Assembly: GCF_022095695.1 (NCBI RefSeq)
Contig: NZ_JAIFZM010000001.1
Span: 372,001-436,000 of the forward strand
Direction: 5' to 3'
Length of the DNA: 64,000 bases
Source of the DNA: Oceanobacillus jordanicus
GTDB lineage: Bacteria > Bacillota > Bacilli > Bacillales > Amphibacillaceae
This document shows, piece after piece, positions 8,744-17,000 of the stretch. Position 1 is the stretch's first letter; each line of letters begins with the position of its first letter. The notes beneath the pieces were generated by a model. That model saw only the letters and a list, made by a program, of their open reading frames with translations. It made no database searches and was not told where the DNA came from. Made by a program: the position numbers and the translations under genes.

Positions 8744-9170
8744 TCTGGTTAGAACTGCATTTTGTCTTATTTATTTTACTTTAGGAAAGTATAAAATTTT
8801 AAGATCCTTAGTCCAAGAAAAACGTTCAGCTTCCCTAAAAGAAGGGTGAATACTAGTTTTTCTAGTCTGTATTATCTGACAAAAAAAGTCATTTCATGCT
8901 AAAAAACAATTTAACGTACGGTGCTCTCCATACTTTGGATAGCAAAACAAAGGTAATCGTAACAAGAAGGGAAACACGCTGTCAATGGCTAGATTTTACA
9001 GCCATTGTAATTTAAATGAATGCGTGTACATAACATTAGCGATAAAATATAAGTTTAAAATTGTTTACTTTCTCCTAATAGACCTATAAAATGTCCTTAT
9101 TAATATAGAATTACAAAGTGTGGAAAAGTAAGTCACACTATTATTAACGCTATCCTATAGGGGGTATGAC
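8744..9170. other. Long gene-free interval between brnQ and the antiporter
   Basis: Apart from the family B repeat at 8781-8868 this AT-rich stretch holds the two divergent promoters, which I cannot place with confidence. No ORF with a ribosome site, tRNA fold or recognisable riboswitch is seen. Confidence 0.5.
8781..8868 (+). repeat. Dispersed repeat family B, copy 2
   Basis: Begins TTAGGAAAGTATAAAATTTT, then shares AAGAAAAACG and the AGTTTTTCTA end with the copy at 22285. It lacks the internal GCTAGGAAGCAATAACGACG block of that copy. AGAAAAAC at its middle is complementary to GTTTTTCT near its end, giving a hairpin. Confidence 0.65.
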
Positions 9171-11033
9171 ATGGTTCCGTCACTATTATTTGAAGTTATG
9201 CTGATCGGTCTTCTCGGGATTGGCTCTCAATGGCTTGCTTGGCGTTATCGTATGCCGGCAATTGTTGTAATGTCCATAACTGGTCTACTAGCTGGTCCAA
9301 TCCTAGGTATACTTAATCCTGAAGAAGATTTCGGCAGTTTATATAGTCCCATTATTTCCGTAGCTGTAGCAATCATACTATTTGAAGGCAGCCTAAATCT
9401 TAGTTTTAAAGAATTGCGTGATCTGGGAAAACCCGTATTCCGCATTTCCACTATTGGGGCATTTATTGCCTGGATTTTAGGATCACTGACTGCGCATTAT
9501 ATAGCAGGATTATCTTGGGCAGTAGCATTTGTAATTGGAGGCTTATTTATTGTAACAGGTCCGACTGTTATTATGCCTTTACTACGTCAATCTAAACTTA
9601 ACCCACGCCCAGCAAAGATTCTAAAGTGGGAAGGGATCATTGTAGATCCAATCGGGGCTTTACTGGCAGTATTCGCTTTCGAGATTATCTCATTTATGAC
9701 TGCTGATAATCCTGATGGTACAAAACTATTACTATTCTTTGCTGCTTCCCTGTTTGCCATAATATTTGGTTGGGCATGTGGCCGTGGAATGGGCTGGATG
9801 TTTGAAACAGGACATATTCCAGAATTCCTAAAGTCACCGGCTGTTGTAATTGTCGTCATACTTTGTTTCACAGGTGCAGATGAAATCATGCATGAAACGG
9901 GCTTACTGTCCGTGACTGCGATGGGGATTACATTAGCAAATATGGGGATAAGTTCTATTTCGGATATGCGCCACTTTAAGGAGAATATATCCATTCTCTT
10001 AATTTCGACGATCTTCATCATGCTGACAGCGTCATTACAACTGGAAACCCTTCTGCAAATTTTTAGTCCGAATATTATTGGGTACGTTATTCTTATGATG
10101 TTTATCGTTAGACCATTGTCGATCTTTCTCTCGACCATTGGAACAGGGTTATCCTTTAATGAGAAGGCGCTAGTAGGTTGGATTGCGCCAAGGGGGATTG
10201 TAGCACTTACAGTCTCAGGATACTTTAGTGGAGTTCTCCAAGAGGCTGGTTATGATGATGCAGGAATTCTGACAACCCTCACTTTTGGTTTAGTGTTCTT
10301 TACCGTACTAGCCCATGGTTTTTCAATTGGATGGCTTGCTAAAAAGCTCCATCTGTCAATGGAAGGAAAACCTGGTACATTAATCGTCGGTGCCAACAGA
10401 TTTACTGTTGAGCTTGGTAAATCACTACAAAAAGCAGGGCTTCCAGTTATCATTGTAGATTCCTCATGGGAAAGATTGCGCAAGGTTAGAGAATCTGGTT
10501 TGAATTTCTATCATGGCAATATGCTGTCAGAGCAAACGGAGTATAACCTGGATACCATTCCGTATGAATATCTGCTTGCTGCGACAGACGATCGTGCGTA
10601 TAATTCCCTCATCTGTACTACGTTTATGCCAGAGTATGGAAGGACGAATGTCTTTAAGATAAGTCCGTTTGTTGAAGGGAAAAGTACGAATTCAGAGATA
10701 GTCTCTAAGGTAGGCGGAAGAATCCTATTCGATAAAAAATTCTCAATGGATGATCTTACGGATAAAATGGCAAATCATTATATTTTCCGTCAGACTACAT
10801 TAACGGCACAATATAATTATAAGCAGTATGTAGAAGATAAAGATCCATCTACCGTATTTTTATATTTAATCAAGCCGTCTGGTCAACTTAAGTTTTATTC
10901 TGAAGAGATGCGCACTGTCCCAGTAGTAGGGGATACCATCGTAAGTTTGACACCACCGAATAAGGAAAAAGCTAAAATACAGGCAAAGCTGGAAACAAAT
11001 CGTAATAACAATCAAAATGGGAATCAAAACTAA
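9171..11033 (+). CDS. NhaP-type (CPA1) cation:proton antiporter with RCK-like domain
   Basis: A 620-residue protein. Residues 1-390 form about 12 membrane helices of the CPA1 Na+(K+)/H+ exchanger type, with FVIGGLFIVTGPTVIMPLLR (about 120-139), EGIIVDPIGALLAV (about 161-174, the acidic ion-binding helix) and GWIAPRGIVALTVSGYFSG (about 335-353). Residues 398-600 look like a cytosolic TrkA-N/RCK nucleotide-binding domain (GTLIVGANRFTVELGKSL, then LLAATDDRAYNSLICT). Such tails gate transport in response to nucleotides (NAD, ATP, c-di-AMP in relatives); which ligand is used here is unknown. The start has TAGGGGGT upstream. It is a single gene with its own terminator, probably for pH and ion homeostasis. 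Confidence 0.9.
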   Translation: MVPSLLFEVMLIGLLGIGSQWLAWRYRMPAIVVMSITGLLAGPILGILNPEEDFGSLYSPIISVAVAIILFEGSLNLSFKELRDLGKPVFRISTIGAFIAWILGSLTAHYIAGLSWAVAFVIGGLFIVTGPTVIMPLLRQSKLNPRPAKILKWEGIIVDPIGALLAVFAFEIISFMTADNPDGTKLLLFFAASLFAIIFGWACGRGMGWMFETGHIPEFLKSPAVVIVVILCFTGADEIMHETGLLSVTAMGITLANMGISSISDMRHFKENISILLISTIFIMLTASLQLETLLQIFSPNIIGYVILMMFIVRPLSIFLSTIGTGLSFNEKALVGWIAPRGIVALTVSGYFSGVLQEAGYDDAGILTTLTFGLVFFTVLAHGFSIGWLAKKLHLSMEGKPGTLIVGANRFTVELGKSLQKAGLPVIIVDSSWERLRKVRESGLNFYHGNMLSEQTEYNLDTIPYEYLLAATDDRAYNSLICTTFMPEYGRTNVFKISPFVEGKSTNSEIVSKVGGRILFDKKFSMDDLTDKMANHYIFRQTTLTAQYNYKQYVEDKDPSTVFLYLIKPSGQLKFYSEEMRTVPVVGDTIVSLTPPNKEKAKIQAKLETNRNNNQNGNQN

Positions 11034-11070
11034 GAAAGAGTGGGTGCCATAAAAAGGTACCCACTCTTTC
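11034..11070 (+). terminator. Intrinsic terminator of the antiporter gene
   Basis: GAAAGAGTGGGT pairs with ACCCACTCTTTC around an A-rich loop, just after the stop. Confidence 0.85.
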
Positions 11071-11125
11071 TGTTTACAGTAGAATATAATTAATCGCTTG
11101 CTAGTACAGTGCTCTGCATTTAAAT

Positions 11126-11302
11126 TTAGGCTTCATCCAATCTTTCACGAATGTCTGCAATTTCCTTTTCCAGTCTGATTAACTGCTCCTCAGCTGAAGA
11201 GACACGTCCCCGAACATACTCAAGCTTGTCCATGTCGCTTTGAATACGTACATAGTCTGACTTTAACTCATCCAATTTAGCTTCTAATGCTTGTTTATTC
11301 AT
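11126..11302 (-). CDS. Small coiled-coil protein (SE1832-like family)
   Basis: A 58-residue soluble protein, almost entirely amphipathic helix with heptad spacing (LEAKLDELKSDYVRIQSDMD and EEQLIRLEKEIADIRERLDE). An in-frame longer start at 11356 exists, but GAGAGGTG is spaced correctly only for the ATG at 11302. The layout (MNK start, a central break, about 55-60 residues) matches the uncharacterised SE1832 family of Staphylococcus and Bacillus. No function is known. It lies upstream of, and on the same strand as, the AI-2E-type gene's terminator but is not co-transcribed with it. Confidence 0.75.
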   Translation of the reverse strand: MNKQALEAKLDELKSDYVRIQSDMDKLEYVRGRVSSAEEQLIRLEKEIADIRERLDEA

Positions 11303-11424
11303 CCGTATCACCTCTCTAATAAGTGTAGCCGATTTCCCCTTTGCAAAACAAGACAAATCTAATAATTGCTACATTTGTAAGGAGTTTGTGAAAAGCTTGG
11401 TTGTGGGTGTTAAAGATGAAAAAC

Positions 11425-11457
11425 AACGAGGCTGGGACGTTATGTCCCAGCCTCGTT
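11425..11457 (-). terminator. Intrinsic terminator of the AI-2E-type exporter
   Basis: Perfect 14-bp stem AACGAGGCTGGGAC / GTCCCAGCCTCGTT with a 5-base loop. The T run (TTGTTTTTC) is on the minus strand, so it ends the leftward gene. Confidence 0.9.
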
Positions 11458-11474
11458 AGAAATCTTTCCCTATT

Positions 11475-12557
11475 CTATATGAGGGAATCTTCTTTTGTGT
11501 CCTTTGATTTCTGGTAAGTCTTATAAAAGTGAACGATAATGGTTTTTATTACCGCGTAGAAAGGTACTGCAAAAAGGATTCCTACAAATCCAGCAATACT
11601 ACCTGCAGCAAGGATAACGGTGATAACTGTTAGCGGGTGCAAATCAAGCGCGCGTCCCATGACGTTTGGCGAAATAAAATTACTCTCAAATTGCTGAACA
11701 ACCAGCATCACGATCGAAACCCAAACAATCATAAGTGGGTCTTGGAAAGCACCAACGATGAGAGCTGGCACCACTGCTATAAACGGACCGATAAAAGGGA
11801 TCACGTTCATCACCATAGCGAATAAGGCAAGCGTCAAGGAATAGTCTAACCTGATGATGAGGTAGCCGATAAATAATAGAACACCTACAGCAAAGCTGAC
11901 AATTAACTGTCCTTGGATAAAAGCGGTCAGGGTATCATCGATTTTACCAAGCAGACTACGCAGATTCTTTGCTTTTTTCTTTGAAAAAATTTGGGTTACA
12001 AATGGTACGAGTCTATCCCCATCTTTTAGCATAAAGAACAGGAAGAATGGTACCAATACAAGTGCTGCAATAACCGAAATTAACTGTCCGATAAAGCCAA
12101 ACAGGTAATTTAAAACATTTTCGATATGGGACTGCAGATTATCCGTGAAATTGCTAATTGCCGTATCGACTTGTTCAGGGATCATTGTCTGGTTGGATTG
12201 CCAATATGTGATCATATCTTGTGCCCAGTCTACCATTTTCGGAATATTGTTTATCAAGTTCTTAAACTGGTTTTGCGCTATGGGAGCTATGTAGATCCAC
12301 ACGAGATATCCCAGTAAAATGAGGACAATGAATACTAGAAAGATAGATACAATTCGATTAATACGAAAACGTTCGAACAAATGCATTAAAGGCTTTGTCA
12401 GGTAATAGAGAATTCCTGCCCCAATGAGAGGTAATGCCACAGCACCCAAATATTTGATAACAGGATCAAATACAAAATTCGTTTCGGAAATTAAAAGGAT
12501 GAGGAGAAATACTAATATAAAGTATACTAAAACCTGAAACCAACGTTTATTTACCAA
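11475..12557 (-). CDS. AI-2E/PerM-family membrane transporter
   Basis: A 360-residue membrane protein of the AI-2E (formerly UPF0118) family. There are about eight hydrophobic segments: two N-terminal helices, a soluble stretch (about 85-150) and a C-terminal bundle with the hallmark NVIPFIGPFIAVVPALIVGA (about 250-269) and FESNFISPNVMGRALDLHPL (about 292-311). Members export autoinducer-2 in E. coli or act as Na+(Li+)/H+ exchangers in halotolerant Bacillaceae. The sequence alone cannot choose between these. It is a single gene on the minus strand with its own terminator. Confidence 0.9.
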   Translation of the reverse strand: MVNKRWFQVLVYFILVFLLILLISETNFVFDPVIKYLGAVALPLIGAGILYYLTKPLMHLFERFRINRIVSIFLVFIVLILLGYLVWIYIAPIAQNQFKNLINNIPKMVDWAQDMITYWQSNQTMIPEQVDTAISNFTDNLQSHIENVLNYLFGFIGQLISVIAALVLVPFFLFFMLKDGDRLVPFVTQIFSKKKAKNLRSLLGKIDDTLTAFIQGQLIVSFAVGVLLFIGYLIIRLDYSLTLALFAMVMNVIPFIGPFIAVVPALIVGAFQDPLMIVWVSIVMLVVQQFESNFISPNVMGRALDLHPLTVITVILAAGSIAGFVGILFAVPFYAVIKTIIVHFYKTYQKSKDTKEDSLI

Positions 12558-12747
12558 ATCTAACCCTACTCTCGTAATCTAATATATATATTTAAGTTTA
12601 TCGTTTTATTAACGAAATAGAAAGCGGTATATAAGTTTTATTTTAACCTAAATTCCTTTAGGTTAAACACCTTGTCTATAGGAATAGAATAATTAATAAA
12701 AGTATGCTAGAATTTGAACATCTATACATATGTTGGGGGAAAAATGC

Positions 12748-14496
12748 ATGTACAACTGGGAAAAAAATTTTCAAAAGTGGCGTTCTTTTCAAAATCTTGA
12801 TTTATCTTTGCAACAAGAGCTAACGAATTTGGAAAATGATAAGACAAAGTTGGAAGATGCCTTCTACAAAGAATTAACATTTGGGACAGGCGGAATGCGA
12901 GGCATTTTAGGACCTGGAACGAATCGAATGAATATATATGTAGTGCGCAGAGCGGTAAATGGCCTTGCGAATTATCTTTTAAAGAATACCGTGAATGTGA
13001 AAGATCGCGGTGTAGTGGTTGCTTATGATTCTCGTTATATGTCACAGGAGTTTGCAGTTGAAACTGCTAAGGTACTTGGGGCACACGGAATAAAAACACA
13101 TGTTTTTGAGTCGTTAAGACCGACTCCGTTACTGTCATTCGCGGTACGTTACTTTGGCACAGTAGCGGGTGTGATGATTACAGCAAGTCACAACCCTCCT
13201 GAATATAATGGTTTTAAAGTATATAATGAGGATGGTGGGCAAATTACACCATCTCAGGCTGAACAAATTATTGAGGAAATCCAAAAGACTGAGGATGAGT
13301 TGCTTGTTCCAGTTATGGAAAAGGAAGACCTAGAGCAAGAGGAATTGTTAGATTGGATTGGCAATGAAGTAGATAATGCTTATTTGGAACAATTAAAGCT
13401 GATCTCAAAATTGAGTTTAGAAGAACAAGATAGCGAAAAAGATTTAAAAATTGTCTTCACCCCATTACATGGTGCAGCAAATGACCTTGTGGTAAATGGC
13501 TTGCGACAATTACAATTTAACCAGCTAGAAGTCGTAGAAGAACAGGCTGTTCCAGACCCAGAATTTTCAACATTAGCTTCGCCCAATCCGGAGGAGCACC
13601 AGGCATTTACGATGGCAATTTCCCAAGGTAAGAAAATGGGTGCCGATATTCTGCTTGGAACAGATCCTGATGGAGATCGCTTAGGGGTCGCTGCTAAGGG
13701 AGAAGATGGAGAGTATCAAGTGCTAACAGGGAATCAACTTGGAGCATTGCTTCTCGATTATATTTTATCTCACAGCAATCACACTGTCTTAAAGAGCGCA
13801 CGAATGCTCAAAACAGTGGTCACATCAGAACTAGGAAGAGCTGTTGCAGACGCCTACAATGTGAAAACAATCAATACGTTAACTGGATTTAAATATATTG
13901 GGGAGAAAATCCATCAGTTTGACGCAACTGGGGAAACCTTTATTTTTGGCTATGAAGAAAGTTATGGTTACTTAATTAGTAGTATGAGTAGGGACAAAGA
14001 CGCGGTACAGGCTGCTGTTATGTCTTGTGAAATGGCCTCCTATTGGAAACAACAAGGCAAAACATTGTTGGAAGCATTGGACGTCCTTTATGATCATCAT
14101 GGTTATTTCCTTGAAGGCATGTCTTCCCTGACCTTGAAAGGAAAAGCAGGTACAGATCAAATTGCTACCATTATGGAAAGCTTTAGAAACGAACCAATGG
14201 AGAAAATAGCTTCCTACAAAATTGAAAAGGTAGAGGACTATTTGGTAAGTGAGCGCACTATTCTTGACGGCGAAGGGAAGAAGTCAGAAACCATCGAACT
14301 TCCAAAAGAAAACATGCTCAAGTTTATTCTTCACAATGATAGTTGGGTAACGTTACGACCATCTGGTACAGAACCAAAAATCAAATGTTATTATGGAGTT
14401 TGCACAGACAGTAGAGAAGATAGCCAGCAAAAATTGGCTGCATTAAAAGAAACAATGGACAATAAAATTGCAGTTATTTTAGATAATGATAAGTAA
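12748..14496 (+). CDS. pgcA: Phosphoglucomutase / phosphomannomutase (PgcA type)
   Basis: A 582-residue alpha-D-phosphohexomutase interconverting glucose-6-phosphate and glucose-1-phosphate, supplying UDP-glucose for glycolipid and wall polymer synthesis. All four catalytic elements are intact: the phosphoserine loop VMITASHNPPEYNGFKVY (about 139-156), the metal loop LGTDPDGDRLG (about 302-312), sugar loop GYEESYGY (about 405-412), and phosphate loop RPSGTEPKIKCY near the end. An in-frame ATG at 12730 lies inside the TTGGGGGA ribosome site; ATG 12748, 7 bases after it, gives the usual family N-terminus (YNWEKNFQKW). It is a single gene. Confidence 0.93.
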   Translation: MYNWEKNFQKWRSFQNLDLSLQQELTNLENDKTKLEDAFYKELTFGTGGMRGILGPGTNRMNIYVVRRAVNGLANYLLKNTVNVKDRGVVVAYDSRYMSQEFAVETAKVLGAHGIKTHVFESLRPTPLLSFAVRYFGTVAGVMITASHNPPEYNGFKVYNEDGGQITPSQAEQIIEEIQKTEDELLVPVMEKEDLEQEELLDWIGNEVDNAYLEQLKLISKLSLEEQDSEKDLKIVFTPLHGAANDLVVNGLRQLQFNQLEVVEEQAVPDPEFSTLASPNPEEHQAFTMAISQGKKMGADILLGTDPDGDRLGVAAKGEDGEYQVLTGNQLGALLLDYILSHSNHTVLKSARMLKTVVTSELGRAVADAYNVKTINTLTGFKYIGEKIHQFDATGETFIFGYEESYGYLISSMSRDKDAVQAAVMSCEMASYWKQQGKTLLEALDVLYDHHGYFLEGMSSLTLKGKAGTDQIATIMESFRNEPMEKIASYKIEKVEDYLVSERTILDGEGKKSETIELPKENMLKFILHNDSWVTLRPSGTEPKIKCYYGVCTDSREDSQQKLAALKETMDNKIAVILDNDK

Positions 14497-14648
14497 GATC
14501 GTATAGCGAAAACCTATCAGGGCAACCTAAAATGTGTATAAAAATCCGCAAAGAGAAAGCAGTTTTTTCCATAATTAGATATATGGTAGGGTCTATTGTT
14601 ATTGACTTTTTAGTCATAAAACGTTTTAATAAAGAAAGTAATATTCCT

Positions 14649-14763
14649 AAAGGGGAGTAGCTGTACAATTTAAGTCGTCATTACGAGAAATATTCTCCGG
14701 CTTATTTTGGCAACGGACGTTGTTTGCGAGACCTTTACCACTAACAGGTAAGGGTCTTTTTAT
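14649..14763 (+). ncRNA. yybP-ykoY manganese riboswitch
   Basis: The leader of the TerC gene carries the class signature: AAAGGGGAGTAGC at its 5' side, TCGTCATTACGA, TTCTCCGGCT, GGCAACGGACGTTG, then GCGAGACCTTTACC leading into the expression platform. The platform is a terminator, GACCTTTACC / GGTAAGGGTC with a T run (14730-14761), 42 bases before the gene start. In this class Mn2+ docks two helical legs and prevents the terminator, switching on exporters. The sequence match is strong; function follows from the class. Confidence 0.92.
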
Positions 14764-14805
14764 GTTCTTATCTGTTGGTAGGATCATAAAAAGGAGAGAA
14801 AAAAC

Positions 14806-15588
14806 ATGCCAGTAGATTTATTATTGGAATACTTATGGGTACTTGTTGTTTTGATTGGTCTGGAAGGATTATTAGCTGCGGATAACGCATTAGTGCTTGC
14901 CATTATGGTAAAACATCTTCCGGAAGAGCAACGCAAAAAGGCATTATTTTACGGGCTGGCTGGAGCGTTTGTGCTGCGATTTGGCTCACTATTTGTTATT
15001 TCATTTCTTGTTGACGTTTGGCAGGTACAAGCATTAGGGGCATTGTACTTATTGTTTATGTCGATTAAACATTTGTATGACAAGTTAAAGCCAAAGCGAG
15101 AGGTTCAAGAACAAGAAGAATCCGAAAAGGCAAAAGGCAGTGGCTTCTGGATGACGGTCCTTAAAGTAGAGTTTGCTGACTTGGCATTTGCGGTCGATTC
15201 TATTTTGGCAGCCGTAGCTTTGGCTGTGGCACTTCCAGCAACGGGGCTTGGAACAATCGGGAGTCTTGATACAGGGCAATTTATTGTTATATTTGCAGGC
15301 GGCATGATCGGACTTATCATTATGCGTTTTGCAGCGAATATTTTTGTTGATTTACTTAACAAGCGCCCTGGCCTGGAAATCGCCGCATTCATCATCGTTG
15401 GTTGGGTTGGTGTGAAGCTAGCGCTGATCGTGCTTGCGCATGAGGATATTGCGTTGATTCCACATGATTTCCCACATTCTACTTTATGGAAGGCTATTTT
15501 CTATGTAGTATTGGTAGGGATTGCGGTTGTAGGTTGGTTTGTCTCTGGACGTACGGTCGAGAAAGTTAAAGATAATACAAATAACTAA
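14806..15588 (+). CDS. TerC-family integral membrane protein (probable Mn2+ exporter)
   Basis: A 260-residue TerC protein with about seven helices. The two conserved acidic helices are visible: EGLLAADNALVLAIMV (about 19-34) and KVEFADLAFAVDSILAAVAL (about 121-140), whose Asp and Glu residues bind metal. Bacillus relatives (YkoY/MeeY, YceF/MeeF) export Mn2+, helping metalate secreted enzymes. The upstream yybP-ykoY riboswitch fits that role. The loop at about 88-108 is charged (KPKREVQEQEESEKAKG). The start has AAAGGAGAG upstream. It is monocistronic with a terminator. Confidence 0.93.
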   Translation: MPVDLLLEYLWVLVVLIGLEGLLAADNALVLAIMVKHLPEEQRKKALFYGLAGAFVLRFGSLFVISFLVDVWQVQALGALYLLFMSIKHLYDKLKPKREVQEQEESEKAKGSGFWMTVLKVEFADLAFAVDSILAAVALAVALPATGLGTIGSLDTGQFIVIFAGGMIGLIIMRFAANIFVDLLNKRPGLEIAAFIIVGWVGVKLALIVLAHEDIALIPHDFPHSTLWKAIFYVVLVGIAVVGWFVSGRTVEKVKDNTNN

Positions 15589-15598
15589 GCAAGACGAG

Positions 15599-15635
15599 AG
15601 CAGTCATCTTTCTATAGAGATGACTGCTTTTTTTC
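15599..15635 (+). terminator. Intrinsic terminator of the TerC gene
   Basis: AGCAGTCATCT / AGATGACTGCT perfect stem followed by seven or more T. Confidence 0.92.
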
Positions 15636-15655
15636 GGTATAAGACGTCCTCACGT

Positions 15656-15783
15656 TTTTTCTTACACCCGAGCTTTTGAGCACCACGAAGGTAGATCGGC
15701 TAACAACAACGCCTTTAGCTGGAGCTGGGAGCGGCCACTTGAACTACCTTGCTTACTTCATTCGCTACTAAGCGGACGTTTCA
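15656..15783. repeat. GC-rich intergenic repeat-like segment (possible family C relative)
   Basis: A block containing GCTGGAGCTGGGAGCGG resembles TGCTGGAGCTGGACGTGG in the copy at 4697. It lies between two terminated genes and has no coding sense. Assignment to family C is weak. Confidence 0.4.
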
Positions 15784-15784
15784 C

Positions 15785-15958
15785 TTAGCTACTCATCTTC
15801 TCAATTTGTAATGAATAGTTGTCTGGTAAAATATCTGCTTGCAAAATCCTTTCTATATAGCTTTCGGCAGCCTTGTAATTTGAGAATGTAATGATTTTGT
15901 CGTTCTCTGCGAGGTATGCGCGAATCCTGTTTTTTCCTATTACCATCACTTTGAACAT
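15785..15958 (-). CDS. Small hypothetical protein (57 aa)
   Basis: MFKVMVIGKNRIRAYLAEND begins a compact 57-residue soluble protein with a beta-strand-like start and a helical centre (YKAAESYIERILQADIL). A longer in-frame start at 15997 is possible, but AGGAGGG sits seven bases ahead of ATG 15958, which decides the start. No motif, signal peptide or membrane segment is seen, and I do not recognise the family. The ribosome site is strong, which supports it as a real gene. It is single, on the minus strand. Confidence 0.65.
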   Translation of the reverse strand: MFKVMVIGKNRIRAYLAENDKIITFSNYKAAESYIERILQADILPDNYSLQIEKMSS

Positions 15959-16062
15959 GTCGTATCCCTCCTGATTAGTCCTTCCTAAAACACGCAAGCA
16001 CTTCCAGTCAGACGCCGATGAATATTTTTCTGTATATCACTGCTATCTAAATGAAAATAAAA

Positions 16063-16096
16063 AAGCCGAGAAGGAAGAAAGATTCCTTTTCGGCTT
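16063..16096 (-). terminator. Intrinsic terminator of the DUF2294 gene
   Basis: AAGCCGAGAAGGAA / TTCCTTTTCGGCTT (one G-T pair) with the T run on the minus strand. Confidence 0.85.
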
Positions 16097-16130
16097 ATCT
16101 CTTGGCACTATTGTCCAGACATTCCCACCA

Positions 16131-16820
16131 TTATTTAGTTGGATTTAATATTAATATGACGTATCCTGCGTCATCTGAAAAATCCCAATCGACAAATATG
16201 TCATCTATTGTTAAACCAAGCACTGCTTCGAGGTATGGTTTGTTTATTAGGCTTTTTTCTAGTTTCCTTTTAGCTAAGCGAAGCTGTTCATTAAAACCAG
16301 AACGTATTAACTCTTGTTCAATCTCCACAAATATTTTATCGCGTTTCGACACAATCGTTCGCGAATTTAGCTTATAAGAATGTAGCTTTTCTGGTACTTT
16401 TTGTGCCTGTTCTGTGAATCGGTTAATTTCTTCGTGTATGCCATCCTTTTCTGGATAGTCTTTAAGTCGATTATTTTCATAATTCTCATTTGAAACAAAT
16501 TCTGCGAAGATAATACCTGTCTTTTTATCTAAGCACCAGTCATAATAAATGCCTTTAACTTGTTCATTTGTTTCCGCAACAATAATGTTTTGAATCTCTG
16601 GGATAAGTTTATTCATCAAGGCATCACGTGTTTCTTGTACACGTAATGGATTGTCCTGACTTAATAGCACATTTTCCATTGGGGCTAAAAAATCTCTTAA
16701 ATACATCGTAATAAAGGGTTTGCCGACACTTACGTATATCGAGCCAGGTCCCTTCCCAAAATTATCACGAAGTAGTTTGCCAATCGTACTGGCTAAAGTG
16801 GTCTCTAACGTCTTTTCCAT
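16131..16820 (-). CDS. Tandem DUF2294 protein
   Basis: A 229-residue cytosolic protein that appears to hold two DUF2294 units. Unit 1 (about 1-112) has the family layout ETTLASTIGKLLRDNFGKGPG, then VSVGKPFITMYLRDFLAPME and RDALMNKLIPEIQNIIVAET. Unit 2 (about 128-229) repeats it in weaker form: IHEEINRFTEQAQKVPEKLH, LEKSLINKPYLEAVLGLTID, DWDFSDDAGYVILIL. Common DUF2294 proteins are single units of about 120 residues. Function is unknown. No signal peptide or membrane helix. It is monocistronic, divergent from the chromate transporter. Confidence 0.78.
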   Translation of the reverse strand: MEKTLETTLASTIGKLLRDNFGKGPGSIYVSVGKPFITMYLRDFLAPMENVLLSQDNPLRVQETRDALMNKLIPEIQNIIVAETNEQVKGIYYDWCLDKKTGIIFAEFVSNENYENNRLKDYPEKDGIHEEINRFTEQAQKVPEKLHSYKLNSRTIVSKRDKIFVEIEQELIRSGFNEQLRLAKRKLEKSLINKPYLEAVLGLTIDDIFVDWDFSDDAGYVILILNPTK

Positions 16821-17000
16821 TCGTTTCGTTCCATCCTTCTTTTAGAGGAAGACACATTATATTGCTTTCCCTATTTTTTAGTATAACATTACCCACTATA
16901 GAGTGCCAACAAACCTTTCATGTAAAGATTATGTAAATTTTGCTTAACATTAGTAGAAAGTATGGTATTTTTATTTTAACTGTTTTTATAGGAGGTATTT

